A stretch of 64,000 nucleotides of DNA, taken from the NCBI RefSeq assembly GCF_963576675.1, contig NC_088915.1, positions 82,655,501 to 82,719,500 of the forward strand. The letters run 5' to 3'. Position numbers and translations under genes: made by a program. The notes under the pieces were generated by a model. That model made no database searches and was not told the DNA's origin. It saw only the letters and a list, made by a program, of their open reading frames with translations. Of the stretch, positions 11,615-24,684 are shown piece after piece (the stretch's first letter is position 1; each line of letters begins with the position of its first letter). This DNA comes from Euphorbia lathyris (Eukaryota; Streptophyta; Magnoliopsida; Malpighiales; Euphorbiaceae).

Positions 11615-12300
11615 CTCTACGTTCTCAACTGTAAATACTAAAAACGATTAGTTAATCAATTCATTAGTAAAACTATAAAATTCATTAGTGAAACTAGAAA
11701 ATTTAAGTCACAATATAACTCAGTCATTTTCACTAGTTAAATAAAATAAGGAACTCATATTTGCATCGATTTCTGATAAAATCATTGTCATAAATGCAAA
11801 AGGACTCAAAATTAATATAAACATCAGAAAGAAGAAATGACAAATGAACTTAAATCCAGCATGGAGATTGAAAATTTAGTCCAAAGTAAACCATCCCAAA
11901 AAAATAATATCCTACCGACCAGATTGAAGCAGAAACTCTGAGAAAGGGTAGGATTGTTCGTTCCAGTACCTGAAAATAAGGGTTGCCACGATTTGCGTAT
12001 TCAAGATTTTGCTTCCTTTAATACGGGTTAGTGCCACTGGGGTTACTTTGTTTTGGCCAAACCGCAAACCCCAGAATGTCCATTTTATTCAAGATGGTTG
12101 CCAACAAACAGTGTGAAAGGCTTCATATTCCTTCAGTACTAACATATGCTCCATAATTTGGCTTCATATTCTTTGTTTCGGCGGAGACGCATACGCAAGA
12201 AGAAGCAGTCGGAGTGAGCAGACGCAAACGCCGGTGGAGTAAGCGGCGGTGTGTTTGTGTATTTCACCGAAGAAAGAAGAGAGAGAGAGCGCTGCTGAAT
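11615..12300 (-). promoter_or_regulatory. Probable 5' leader and promoter region of the TAF1A-like gene
   Basis: Upstream of the ATG at 11614 there is an acceptor (minus-strand TTTACAG, exon edge near 11628) and, further up, a donor (G/GTAGGA, exon edge near 11916). This suggests a separate untranslated exon up to about 12290. Its start is rich in CT on the minus strand (CTCTCTCTCTCTTCTTTC at about 12265-12285), typical of plant leaders. A TATA box was not identified with confidence. Confidence 0.35.
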
Positions 12301-13096
12301 CAATTGAAACGGTTTTCAACTTTTAGGTTATTTACTTTGTAAGTAAAGTTCAATATTGCCCCTGTATATTTTTTTTACATATAAAAGCTTTGTATATATT
12401 TTATCTCCCGGTTACTAATTTATTACGATACATTGGTATAAAAATAATGGTTAAAAATTAAAATTAATAATTTTATTGAAAGATCCTACGGAAATTTACA
12501 CAGTAATATAATAGGAATTCCCACAGGACGGATATAGCAATCCTCACCTCATCCCTTTTAGGTTTCGGAAAAAAAATTATTTGTTCTCATCCCGTCGGTT
12601 TGGATACCCGCGGTTTTCGGATAATCTCCTCCCCATTACCATCCTTAATAGTTGGATTGAGTGGAATGGGCTCTAGTAGTTTAATTTCACTGTAGCAAAA
12701 AAAAATGGGGTAGAGAGAAGTCACTTAAACATGCAACAATCTCAAATAATCAGATTATTTATTAATATTATTTGATAAACGTAAATTGAATACATATTTT
12801 TTAAGATTAATTCCATTCACAGTTCTCGAAGTATTAGAAATGGAATGTCCATCGATACCATAAAACATCATTTCTGAATATCAGAATCATCCAACTTTGT
12901 ATTTGGCGGCTTCTGTATTATCTTTAACCAAATTTTGACAATAATAATCATCAGAATGGATATGTAAATGACATATCAGGAAAAAAAATTCCATGCTAAT
13001 TAACGATTAAAAAATTGGCATGCCACTAAACCCAACTCAATATGTTTATATAGGGGAAAACAACTTGGATTCGTTCCCTTTTAACTCGGTTGGGTC
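12300..13096. other. AT-rich intergenic DNA with repeat scraps
   Basis: No gene was found. Around 12520-12650 there are degenerate GC-richer words (CATCCC, ATACCCGCGG) resembling the GGGATG-type MITE, but no paired ends could be drawn. Confidence 0.35.
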
Positions 13097-14401
13097 CAGG
13101 GACGGATCCAGGATTTCTAGATAGTGGGGACAAACTATTTATATATACAGTGTAAAAAAAAATCAATGACAACATAAATTACAACATATCAAATGTTAAA
13201 TTACTAAATAACTTAAGTTTACACATTTAAGTTAGTTAGGCTTAACTTAAACATATCAAATATTAAATTGGTTCAAATCAAACCATTGCTTAAAATCCTC
13301 AATTGATATCAAATGTTAATTTAATGTTAAATTGGCCCAAATCAAAAGCTTGCTTAAAATGCTCCATTGGTTCAAAACTCTTGCTAATTGATTCAAATCA
13401 AATTTTTACTAAATTACTAATTGGGTCCACATGTAATGTGCATTTGTTAATTTATATAAAATGTTAATCTAATTTACATTTTCCAATACTCCATCATCAT
13501 TGGGCAAATTACACCTGGAATCAGGTTTCAAAAGCCATAAGCTATCCCCATTATGCATTAACACAAACAAATTACACCTAGAAACAGTTTTCAAAACCCA
13601 CAAGCTATCACCATTTTACATTAAAACAAACAATCCTCACTCAAAAAGTAAAAGCCAGTTCAAAAGTACAAGCCAATAAACTCAATAAATCCAATAGGAG
13701 TGGCTAGAGACCATGAAGAGTGGCCGGAGACCAAGCAAACAAATTCAATAAATAAACAAGTAATTAAATAACTCTAATACCATAAAATTTGCAGAATCAA
13801 TTTCAGTAAAAGAACTCAACTGACATTAATTGAAGATAACTTAACAATTGGTTCTTGAATCAATTAGCAGCAACAGCAGCAGAGACGTTAAAGAGAAGAG
13901 GGCACGATGGCGGTCGAACGGGAAATAGAAGAGCAGTATCAGAGACGGTAAAGAGAAGAGGGTACGATGCCTGGGAAAGAGAAGAGCAGGAGCAGAGAAT
14001 TAGAGATTAGGGATTCGTTTTGAGGAAGGATAGAGAGGGATTTTCGTTTGGGGAAGAAGCCAACTGATTTGGGGATTTTCATCTGGCTCGATAGAATGAG
14101 AGGGTAAGGTTGAGGGATAAAAATGTAGTTTTCTTTTGTCTTTATGTTAGACAAAACAGCGCCTATCCATTTAAATTAGACGACGTCGTTTTGTCTAGCA
14201 TAAAGACAAAAGAAAATTAGGTTTTGAACCTTCTCCTTCAACCCCGCAAGTTCGCACAGCTCCTCAACCTCTCAACTACACATCAATGGCGGAAGAATTT
14301 TCAGAGGGGGCAAATTTGCAGAAATCACAAAATATCAGTTGTGATTTTATTTCTTCCTAGATCTCAGTGGGGCAAGTGTCCCCACTGTAGATCCGTCCCT
14401 G
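13097..14401. mobile_element. hAT-like element with CAGGGACGGATC termini
   Basis: It starts CAGGGACGGATCCAG and ends with the inverse TAGATCCGTCCCTG. Flanks GTTGGGTC (13089-13096) and ATTGGGTC (14402-14409) match at seven of eight bases, as for hAT. The 1.3-kb interior is AT-rich with local tandem similarity (about 13255-13390 repeats TCAAATGTTAAATTGG-like words) and a pair of AAAGAGAAGAGGG blocks near 13890 and 13950. No transposase frame was seen. Related terminal words recur at the units near 36350, 54202 and 54912. Confidence 0.7.
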
Positions 14402-14689
14402 ATTGGGTCGATTTAAATTTAGTGAAATGTCATTTTAAAATAATTCGCGTGGAAAATTTATCTACCATGTCGTCCATATGCTCATTCCACTGATTGTTAT
14501 TGTCAAAATTCGGCTAAAAATAAAGTTGTAAAAGATGTTAGACGCTAGTCCGACAGACAGGCCCTTATTGATTAGTCAGAGATTTATTTATTTTTTTTAA
14601 ATAAAGTATTATATATAATCTATAAAAAAAAATAAAGTATTATATAAATACAATTAATATATGAATTATACTATGTAAAAATAATAATA

Positions 14690-14955
14690 TAAAATATTTA
14701 GGATAGAAAAACATACCTATTTTAATATTAGTTACATTAATGTCCTTAAAAAAATAACAAATATATCAATAAAATAACATTTATAACAAACGTGTCAAAA
14801 TAAAATAAAATTAATATTATTAAAAATAAATTTGAGAGTTTTAGGTTTTTTTTAGTTTTTTATTATTTAATATTTTATTTAAAATTAAAAAAATTGACAT
14901 AAAACTTGAAAGCTAATTTTTTTAAAAGGGTCGCCTAGGACCGTCTGGGAGCCGT
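14690..14955. repeat. Dispersed AT-rich repeat, copy 2
   Basis: This is the partner of 1-260: GATAGAAAAACATA, then GTTACATTAATGTCCTTAAA, then TTATTTAATATTTTATTTAA, then TTTAAAAGGG and a GC-rich CGCCTAGGACCG ending. Orientation is the same. Class unknown. Confidence 0.5.
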
Positions 14956-15245
14956 CTAAACCCACCTAGGACCGCGTGAGACCATTTAGAAGGTCAAAAA
15001 CTGATCAATCGATCTATACCACCCGACTAGTGAAAATCGGGACAATGTTTTAGAAATCCCCACCTAATTAAATAAAAAGTTGTATGGGTTAATTTAAAAA
15101 CAAATGGGTAAATATTTTATTTGTCTCTGGGTTTATACATATTATATTAGTTAGTCCCTCTGTTTTTAAATATGCACTACAAAGTTTATAAGTTTCGACA
15201 AAACTAATTAATAGTTTATCTTTCTATCATTAATTAATTTAGGAT

Positions 15246-15738
15246 TAATCTCAAATAAATGTCATATGGTTTCACGTTTTTGCAGATCGGTACCTGTGTT
15301 TTTTTTTGTTACAAAGCGAAACTCTATGGTTTGCAAAATTTTCATTTTTTTATTGACTTGCCAAAGTTGACCGATAACAACCTCAAAATAAAAAATTTCA
15401 AGAGTTAAAGTTGTTTAGTATCATATTTATTGACCACATTTTTTATTTTTCAAATCATCATTTTTAGAGCTCTCTCTAAACATTAATTTTATCTCTCATG
15501 AAAAAACAACACATAAATGATCTCAAACCTAAAACGTTGAAGAATTAAAGTTGCTTAAAATATCATTTAATTCTTGAAAATTTTCATTTTGAAGTCGTTA
15601 TCAACCAAATTTGACAAAGTCAACAAAAAAAATAAATATTTTTACAAACCACATGGTTTGATTTGTAATAAAAAACAAAGGACAAGTACCGATTTGCAAA
15701 AACGTGAAACCATAAGACATTTATTTGAAATTAACCCA
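15246..15738. mobile_element. Foldback (long inverted repeat) element
   Basis: The left end TCTCAAATAAATGTCATATG and the right end CATAAGACATTTATTTGAAA are inverted partners, and pairing continues inward through TTTCACGTTTTTGCAGATCG on the left and CGATTTGCAAAAACGTGAAA on the right. It is non-coding and AT-rich. No target duplication could be fixed. Confidence 0.65.
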
Positions 15739-15739
15739 T

Positions 15740-16680
15740 TAATTTATATGTATTTTTTCTAATTAAGTTATTTTTCTAATAAAGTTTTTTTTTGTGAGAA
15801 CTTTATTATATTAATAGTACCATTTTAAATATGCATATGTCTAACAAAAAAACAACAACGATAAGTTACTTAAAATTCATAGAAGAAATTGATCCCAACA
15901 ACAAAAACTACAATAAAGAAAAGACTATTAATATTCATAACTACTTGTTGTAATTCTAAATTTCCAAAAACTTCATCTCCTTCTTATGACAATTTATTTA
16001 AACCAAACCTCAATGGAATTTTCTTCTTTGTAGACCTCAACTCCGTAGATTCTTCTTTCATGGTTTGTATCTTTAAATCTGTCTTGTTTTGGAGGGTTTT
16101 AAAAACTTCATCTTATTCTTTCATCATTTTCCTCTTAAATCTTTTTTTCAGCATTCAATCTTTTACCATCTCCTACTTTATTCATTACCCTCCTGAAGAT
16201 TGTAATGTTGCTTAATTTTGATGCTTTTCTCTCAATTGGTTAAGAAACTCTCCCCTTAATTTGTCTACAAACTTAATTGAGAAGCTTACAATCTTAAGTT
16301 TACGGGTGCCTAAGAACGTATACTTTTCAAAAGATCTGGTGAGAACCCAAAACTAAAGCTACACACTTGATTCAAGTCACTCGACGAAGAATGCAACCAT
16401 AAGCCGCTAGTTCAACTTGATCGGCCCCCAAACCGAAGATTTCACCACTGCGCACGGTAGCCCAAAGGGAAAGATAAAGCGGGAACGCATCAATTTAAAG
16501 CAGAAAGAATTCTCCTGTAACATAGAATCCTCGACTAGTCGGACAACGGGATGGGAAATGCATTTCCTGCCCCGTCCCGTTTACATCCCTAACAAAACTC
16601 AATCTCCAAATATAAAAGAATTCAATTGCTTGATATTATGATATAGATCTAAGTAAGAGAAAGAAAAAATTGAACTCTTA
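15740..16680. other. Intergenic DNA with a fragment of the GGGATGTAAA-type MITE
   Basis: No gene was recognised. At about 16550-16592 a GGGATGGGAAATGC start leads to the CCCGTTTACATCCCTA terminus seen in the element at 6425-6971, so this is a broken copy of that family. The rest is AT-rich, with a plus-strand frame at 15889-16215 that shows low-complexity hydrophobic translation and no conserved motif. Confidence 0.4.
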
Positions 16681-17299
16681 GGGTTTGATTGGATGGGAGG
16701 TTGTGGAGGATAAATAAAGGAAGGGAAGGGAAGGGAGAGTAAGGGGAAGGAAGGGGAAGGGAAGCATTAACCTTACCCTTGTTTGGTTGGATGGTAAAGG
16801 GTTTATAAAGGTTTGTACCATTCCCTTGTTTGGAATGAAGGGTTTGTAAAGGAATGAAACATTATAAAATGACTAAAATGTACATAGCAGCCATGAAGAG
16901 AGAAAGCACAACATCAACAGTAAAAAAATAGAAGAAAATTGACTTAAATCAAAGTTGAGGGAGTTCTGCCGGTGACGGAGTTCCGCCGGTGAGGAAGAGA
17001 AATCGAAAAAGAGGGGAGGAGGAAGTGAGAACATAGATCATAAATAAAATCTGGTTTGGGTATTAAGTAATTTTAATAAGGGTAATATTGGAAATAAAAG
17101 TTTGAACCCTTCTAAACCCCCCAATTTGGTGGGTTTGAAAATTGAAAGAAAATTGAAGAAATCTAACCCTTCCAAACCCTTGTCAAACCCCTCAAATCCC
17201 TTACCCTTCTAAATTTATTTTTCCCAAACAAGGGTTTCCACAAACCCTTACTAACCATTCCCTTACTAAACCTCCCAAACCTCTCAACCAATCAAGCCC
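16681..17299. mobile_element. Tourist-like (PIF/Harbinger-type) MITE
   Basis: Ends GGGTTTGATTGGATGGGAGG and the inverse CTCAACCAATCAAGCCC are flanked on both sides by TTA (16678-16680 and 17300-17302), the target preference of Tourist elements. Subterminal arms contain GGAAGGGAAGGGAA runs and their inverse. Non-coding. Confidence 0.7.
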
Positions 17300-17302
17300 T
17301 TA

Positions 17303-17965
17303 AGGTAAGCCATATGTGTAATAATATTTATAGATCCAGAGAAGTATAAAATTAAAACAAAACGAAAAGGTCAAATAAACCTTATGAAAAATGAAAAGCA
17401 TATGAGATACTGAAGATGAACCAAATAATTTTAGAAAAATAAAAAGAGAGATTAAGTTCTTATTATCATCATCATAACTGATCTGTGAGAAATCAAATTC
17501 ACTTTAAATCACTAGGGATTGTTACGTTAGACATGTGATTTCTAAATCCCATACCAAGACTAGACAAAGAGAATTGTCTCAAACTATCACATCTAATAGT
17601 TAGATAGTTCAAAGTGCTAAAGTCTATAAGTAGCAACAATCGTAGATTCAACATTGACATTAAGTATAAGACATGAAAATAGTTTTAATTCAGTCAAACG
17701 CATCAGAATAGTTTTTGGATTAGCTGGAAACTCACTGAAATGTAGTTCTAACTGCAACAGTCTAAAGAGTTGTGATATGGCATTTTACTCATATCTTTTA
17801 GCACGGTTTTTGAGATTATTTGGTATCATTTTGATTCGTTGTGTATCAATTTGATAGTTTTAATCTTTATTGTATCAACTTTTAGTTTTTATTTATTTTC
17901 ATAGTATTTATTTATGTTTCTCTCAAATTTGTGTCATTTTCAATAAAAAAAATTATCAAATTAAG
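17303..17965. other. AT-rich intergenic DNA
   Basis: I see no gene, paired ends or strong repeat here. Confidence 0.4.
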
Positions 17966-17968
17966 TTA

Positions 17969-18394
17969 AGGAGCGTTTGTTTTAGGGGATTCAGGAAATG
18001 GTAAGAGAATGGAAGATTTCATTCCTTTTGTTGGTGTTTGTTTTCTTAATTCAATCATTCTCTTTGCTCATCTTTTAGTTTTGGATTTACCCATAACTAA
18101 TTTAATCTCATTCCTCAATCCTCCCTAAGGTTTTCCATTTCATTTTCTCCCTCTTATAAAATTTGAACATCTACCCATCTTCTTCTTCTTTTTTTTTTAA
18201 CATCTACACACCTTAATTTTATTTTAGTCTCTATTTAATTTTTAATTTTTATTTTGATCAATATATTTATTTAGGGTATATCATTTCTTTATGGAACTAA
18301 AACAAACAGATAAGAGAATTCATGATCATTCCATTCATTTCTCTTTTTTTTTCTTGATTTCATTCTGTTACCTCTGCACGAACCAAACGCCCCC
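17969..18394. mobile_element. Tourist-like MITE with GGGGCGTTTGGTT termini
   Basis: The left end AGGAGCGTTTGTTTTAGGGG and the right end CGAACCAAACGCCCCC are inverted partners with mismatches. TTA flanks both (17966-17968 and 18395-18397). The interior pairs ATTCAATCATTCTCTTT with its rough inverse. Non-coding. Confidence 0.55.
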
Positions 18395-19382
18395 TTAAAG
18401 CCTATTTTAATGCAATTTTCATGAAATCAATTTACAAAAAATAATTAATTTAACTTGGTATTTATTGCTCATATATGTCACTATTACAAAGATAGTAAAA
18501 TTATATATTACACTCTCTTCCTAGGATCCAGTGCTCTTGCTTGTAATTTATCGGAATAAACACTCTCTTCACTGTGTGCCAAGGGCGTACAAAATTATCT
18601 GCATCACCTTTTACTCTTCGTACGAAATAGTCTTCACTATCCCACCCCGGTTCATTGAACCCCTTCACAAACATGGCTTGGCACATACATCCAACAAAGT
18701 CAGTATCAACAGTGGTCCATTCTGCAGCCACATCAGTTTGTACTGACTGTCGTCTAAGTAAATACAGCCAACCATTGATATGCTACAATAAGATTTTGCA
18801 AACATTTAATACAGTAAAAGTCACATACTTACAAATGAATATGATATAAGATTAAGGTTACCTCATTCCAGATATACGTCCCCACATCCCGAAGTGTATT
18901 GAAATTTTTTGCATCCAAACTGTATATTTCTAAACCTTTCAAACGTATTCCCTGAGTTGATTCAGGCCCGTTGATCCACGATTCCAGCTCTTCTATCAAA
19001 CATGCATCTATTCGGTGGCGCTGATCATCAACATTACAAATGACTGGTCTTTCCTCAAATCCGGACTTGATATGGCCACCATATAATGCTACTGGATCGG
19101 TGTACTTTAATGGATCGGTCCACGACGAATTCAAATACTTGCTAACCTTAGCAACCCGTTTACCTTTTCCACGTACTACTTTTGTTCCACGTCCTGCTCC
19201 TTTTCCACGTCCTGCTCCTTTACCTCTAACTGTGCCTCCACCTCGGGTTGGAACTATACCTCCTCGAGTATTTTCCTTAACTTCATCTTTTCCGGTCCCT
19301 CGACCTTTATCTTCTTTTGGATCAACCACCTACAAAAACATGGTAATGAATAATTCATACGTGAAAGCTGTAATTCAACATC

Positions 19383-19527
19383 TTGTCGCATTGGAGATGA
19401 ATGCGCTCTAATGCGACAAGCCATAGTGCAACATCTTGTCGCATTGGAGATGAATGCGCTCTAATGCGACAAGCCATAGTGCAAAATCTTATCGCATTCA
19501 AGCGCATTCCACTACAGAATGCGACAT
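19383..19527. repeat. Intronic hairpin minisatellite, array 1
   Basis: Two and a half units of about 58 bp lie in the intron between exons 4 and 5 of the DUF1985-Ulp1 gene. Each unit has TGTCGCATT, a GCGCTCTAA centre and AATGCGACA, so it can fold into a hairpin. The last unit is inverted in its centre (AAGCGCATTCC). The same motif forms the array at 20590-20786. Confidence 0.75.
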
Positions 19528-20589
19528 AGAGATACGATATGTATAAATTCAACCAACTTATACCTCTTGCTGCAACTTTGGTGTCACTTCCTCATGCACA
19601 GAATCATCAAGATGGACAACCTCATCTAATTGCGCAACTTCCTCCTACACAGAATCGTCTGGTACCACAATAACATTCTGAACCTCCTCATCTTGAACCA
19701 TATCTGCCTCTTGTTCCTTTCCATCTTTCATCGGCTCCTCTTGAACCATACCTGCCTCTTGTTCCTTTCCATCTTTCATCCGCCCCTCTTCGACCACTGG
19801 CTCCTCCCGAATTTTACTGGCCTCAGCCTCCTCATTCTCCACATTAGCATTGGGTCGACCCATCGCCTTTAATTCTTTTATATCTCCCTCAATCAATGAT
19901 ACCCGTTCATCTAGGTTGTCTAACCTACTATCGACCTTACTAAATTGTCCCTTGCACCACGTATGATGCCTCTCAAGCACATCCGTTATAACTTTTTGAA
20001 GTTGTTTTATCTCGGTCGTTTGTGACCGTGATGCAATGATATATCTATCAACTTCATCCCCTTCCTCACCACCCTCTTCATCATCACCTCCATCACCTCC
20101 ATCATCACCCTCCTCTTCATCACCTTCCTCCTCATCACCTTCCTCCTCATCACTTTCCTCCTCCCCATCACCTTCCTCTTCCTCAGCTTCAACCTTCTCC
20201 TTACCTTTCATTATTGGGGCAAATATAGCATTTATATCAACTTCCCGTCCTTCAACATGGTCCACCAAATACGTGTACCAATCGAACTCTTTCTCTCTAT
20301 CCTCAACCACAAGACACGCGTCTGGAGGATCAACAACCTTACATTGAAAAAAAAAATAGCAATGTATTGGTAAACAAATACAAAGTAAAGAGAAACACAC
20401 GAATCTCATTCCACTTACAGAAAACGTTTCTTTAATTGCTTTGTTTGAGGGGACTATTCTCTAGGACCATCTAAACAAGCGTGGAAGTGGGCTGCCACTT
20501 CTCATTGTGTAATATGCATGAGTCACATTCCACAACTCAATAATCCAAGTCTGTAAATAAGAGGTATCCATTGATAAGAATTATAACAT

Positions 20590-20786
20590 TGTCGCATTCC
20601 ATTTGAATGCGCTCGAATGCGACATGGTTATAACCTAATCATGTCGCATTCCAATTTCAATGCGCTCGAATGCGACACGGTTTATAACCTAATCATGTCG
20701 CATTCCATTTTCAATGCGCTCGACTGCGACACGGTTATAACTCAATCATGTCGCATTTGAGCGCATTCCATTATAAATGCGACACA
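20590..20786. repeat. Intronic hairpin minisatellite, array 2
   Basis: Three to four units of about 55-58 bp lie in the intron between exons 2 and 3. Each has TGTCGCATTCC, a GCGCTCGAATGCGACA block and then a GGTTATAACC palindrome spacer. The arms TGTCGCATTC and GAATGCGACA are exact inverses. A remnant GGGCATTCGAGCGCATTT at about 21315-21335 lies in intron 1 of the same gene. Confidence 0.75.
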
Positions 20787-21551
20787 GATGGAAATTGGGC
20801 GCATTCAAACACTAAACATATATAGACAAATCATACACAAATTATACACAAATCATACCTGGAATACGTGTGCAAATCCAATAAGTTGATATGGCACACG
20901 TTTCCTATTTCCCGCTGCATTTGCCTCTAATTGCTTCAGTCTTTTGCTAATGGCCCAGTCCAAGAACCTATACGTCTCCTCCCAAGCCAACGTCCCCCAT
21001 GGAAACTCATTAAACAGGCTTGGATAATCTGCAAGATCCAAAACCCAATCCTTTGCATGCCTCTCGTTAGCATTATCCAATACATTGCCATGCACAAAGT
21101 ACAACATGGCAATCATCACATCATCTTGGTTAAATCGGTCGGTCGCATCCTTCTTCTTCCATTGTACACTTTTCAAAACTTCAAAGAAGTGAATTGTCGT
21201 TATTGTCTCGTATTTCTTGAAGTACTTATTTCGCAACCTATGCGGCATCTCTAATTCATACATTCTTTCCATGAATTCCCCAATGTGACCATATCTACAT
21301 ACAGTTAACATACGAGGGCATTCGAGCGCATTTAATCCATTAATGGCGGTAACAGGGAAGAAGATGATGCATGCTTACCTTATGCTTTGTTCGTCCTTCC
21401 TCTTCGCTTGCCGCCGCCGCCGTCGCCGTCGCCTTCGCCTTCCGTTTTCTTGCCATCACAGTCGCGCTTCGTAGGGAAGAAAGAAACCGGAGATGAAAAT
21501 GTCGAGGTAGGAGAAAATGAAAATGAAAATGTAGAGAAGAACAACCCGGAT

Positions 21552-21559
21552 TATATATA
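21552..21559 (-). promoter_or_regulatory. Putative TATA box of the DUF1985-Ulp1 gene
   Basis: TATATATA lies about 95 bp upstream of the minus-strand ATG at 21456, a plausible distance for a plant TATA box. Confidence 0.45.
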
Positions 21560-21878
21560 GTGATGAGTTCAAAACGTAAAATGCAGTTGAAACGAACTGA
21601 AAATGAAGAAGATGAACCACAATGAAGTTGAATGGGAAAGGTCAGGTGAGGGAGTGGAAGTGGAAGGAGCGAGAGGTAGGAGATGAACCTTCAAACTAAA
21701 ATAAGGGTAGTTTTGTCCAAAATGGGTTTATTTGTCTAATTTGGTAAAATGAAAGGAAGGTGAGTTAGATATGTAAAGTGGGGTTCTTCATTGGGCTAGA
21801 TGAGTAATTATCCCCCTAATAATTGATTTAAACTCATTTTAACTAAGTTGGATCCGAAAACTATGGATTAAGCTTATT

Positions 21879-22021
21879 TTGGGCTTTTGGACCATTCTGA
21901 CCCCAGCCCATATGATCTAAAAACTTAATAGTATTAAACGGCTGCGATTAGCTCTACTAGTAGTGAGGCAGATCTAGGCCGTTGATTAATAAGGAGGATC
22001 TACAAATGTCAAAAACCCTAA
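21879..22021 (+). promoter_or_regulatory. RPL7 promoter elements: site II-like motifs and telo-box
   Basis: TTGGGCTT (21879-21886) and AGCCCAT (21905-21911) are site II-like motifs. AAACCCTAA (22013-22021) is a telo-box about 100 bp before the ATG. This pair is characteristic of plant ribosomal-protein promoters and couples expression to growth. Confidence 0.7.
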
Positions 22022-22122
22022 ATTCAGAACACCTATATTTGAGACTGCATTGAAAGGCTTAGGGTTTGATCCCCATAACTGAGAGTTATCAAATCTCACG
22101 GCCGCCGATAAGAAAAAGAGAG

Positions 22123-24283
<2,161 letters not shown>

Positions 24284-24684
24284 GTTCTTTATAATTGTGT
24301 TCAATTCAAAGTTTTGAGATTTACTTAAGCAGAATGGTAATTTTGCAGCCTGAAATGAGTGGATTTTTGTTTTGGTACTTTGGACTTGATTGTTTAATCC
24401 AATACTTTGCGTTTACAACTGTCATTTGTTCCGGTTTGATTTTGCTTTTTTCCCTTTTGTAGTTCTTTATAATCACAGGAGTAAAGATTTGAAGGTTTCG
24501 GTTAGGATTGATAAACAGTTTTCAGAAATTAAATCAGTTGATAACAAAATAGTATTCAATTAATGTATACATGTAACTTTTTTTTACATCACTCATCTCT
24601 CTTGTATAGTGGTGTGAAAAACGATTTTTTTAGTTGGGTATACGTATATGGGCTCGGGTTACTGGAAAAGGTCAGTAACCATTT
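24284..24684. other. RPL7 3' region and intergenic DNA
   Basis: This holds the presumed 3' UTR and flank. TTGTTTAATCC and TTTTTTCCC-type T-rich stretches occur, but no clear poly(A) signal can be singled out. No other gene is seen. Confidence 0.4.

Larger units (their letters stand above)
18501..21456 (-). pseudogene. DUF1985-Ulp1 protease gene of Mutator-like-element type, truncated
   Basis: Minus-strand exons: 21379-21456 (ATG at 21456, Ala-rich from GCG repeats), 20859-21294 (DUF1985-like, with YGHIGEFMERMYELEMPHR and FPWGTLAWEETYRFLDWAI), 20419-20550, 19564-20337 (long acidic, then coiled-coil SKVDSRLDNLDERVSLIEG), an exon from 19329 down to the donor near 18862 (basic Gly/Arg repeats), and a last exon from about 18775 to 18501 (HINGWLYLLRRQ, then VFIPIN and HWIL). 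The order matches plant DUF1985-Ulp1 proteins carried by Mutator-like (Kaonashi-type) elements; the Ulp1 family is SUMO-cleaving cysteine proteases. The protein stops just after the catalytic His, so the Asp, Gln and Cys are missing. In-frame TAGs occur in the third exon (FRWS then stop) and at 19645-19647. Exon 1 does not join exon 2 in frame by the simplest splice. A non-functional relic is most likely. No Mutator-type terminal repeats were found. Confidence 0.7.

Noticed and set aside
17969..18394. hAT assignment for the GGGGCGTTTGGTT element
   Set aside because: The flanks show TTA on both sides and no 8-bp duplication, so a Tourist-like call is better, though mismatched arms keep confidence moderate.
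20036..20347. Plus-strand open frame rich in Ser and Pro
   Set aside because: It is the antisense shadow of the acidic exon of the DUF1985-Ulp1 gene; the repeats come from GAG/GAT codons on the other strand.
19383..20786. Regular palindromic repeats resembling a CRISPR array
   Set aside because: The host is a plant, spacers are not unique, units are imperfect, and the arrays sit within introns.
22066..22122. N-terminal extension of RPL7
   Set aside because: The in-frame extension begins with TTG, not ATG, and does not resemble the family; the ATG at 22123 gives the usual N-terminus.
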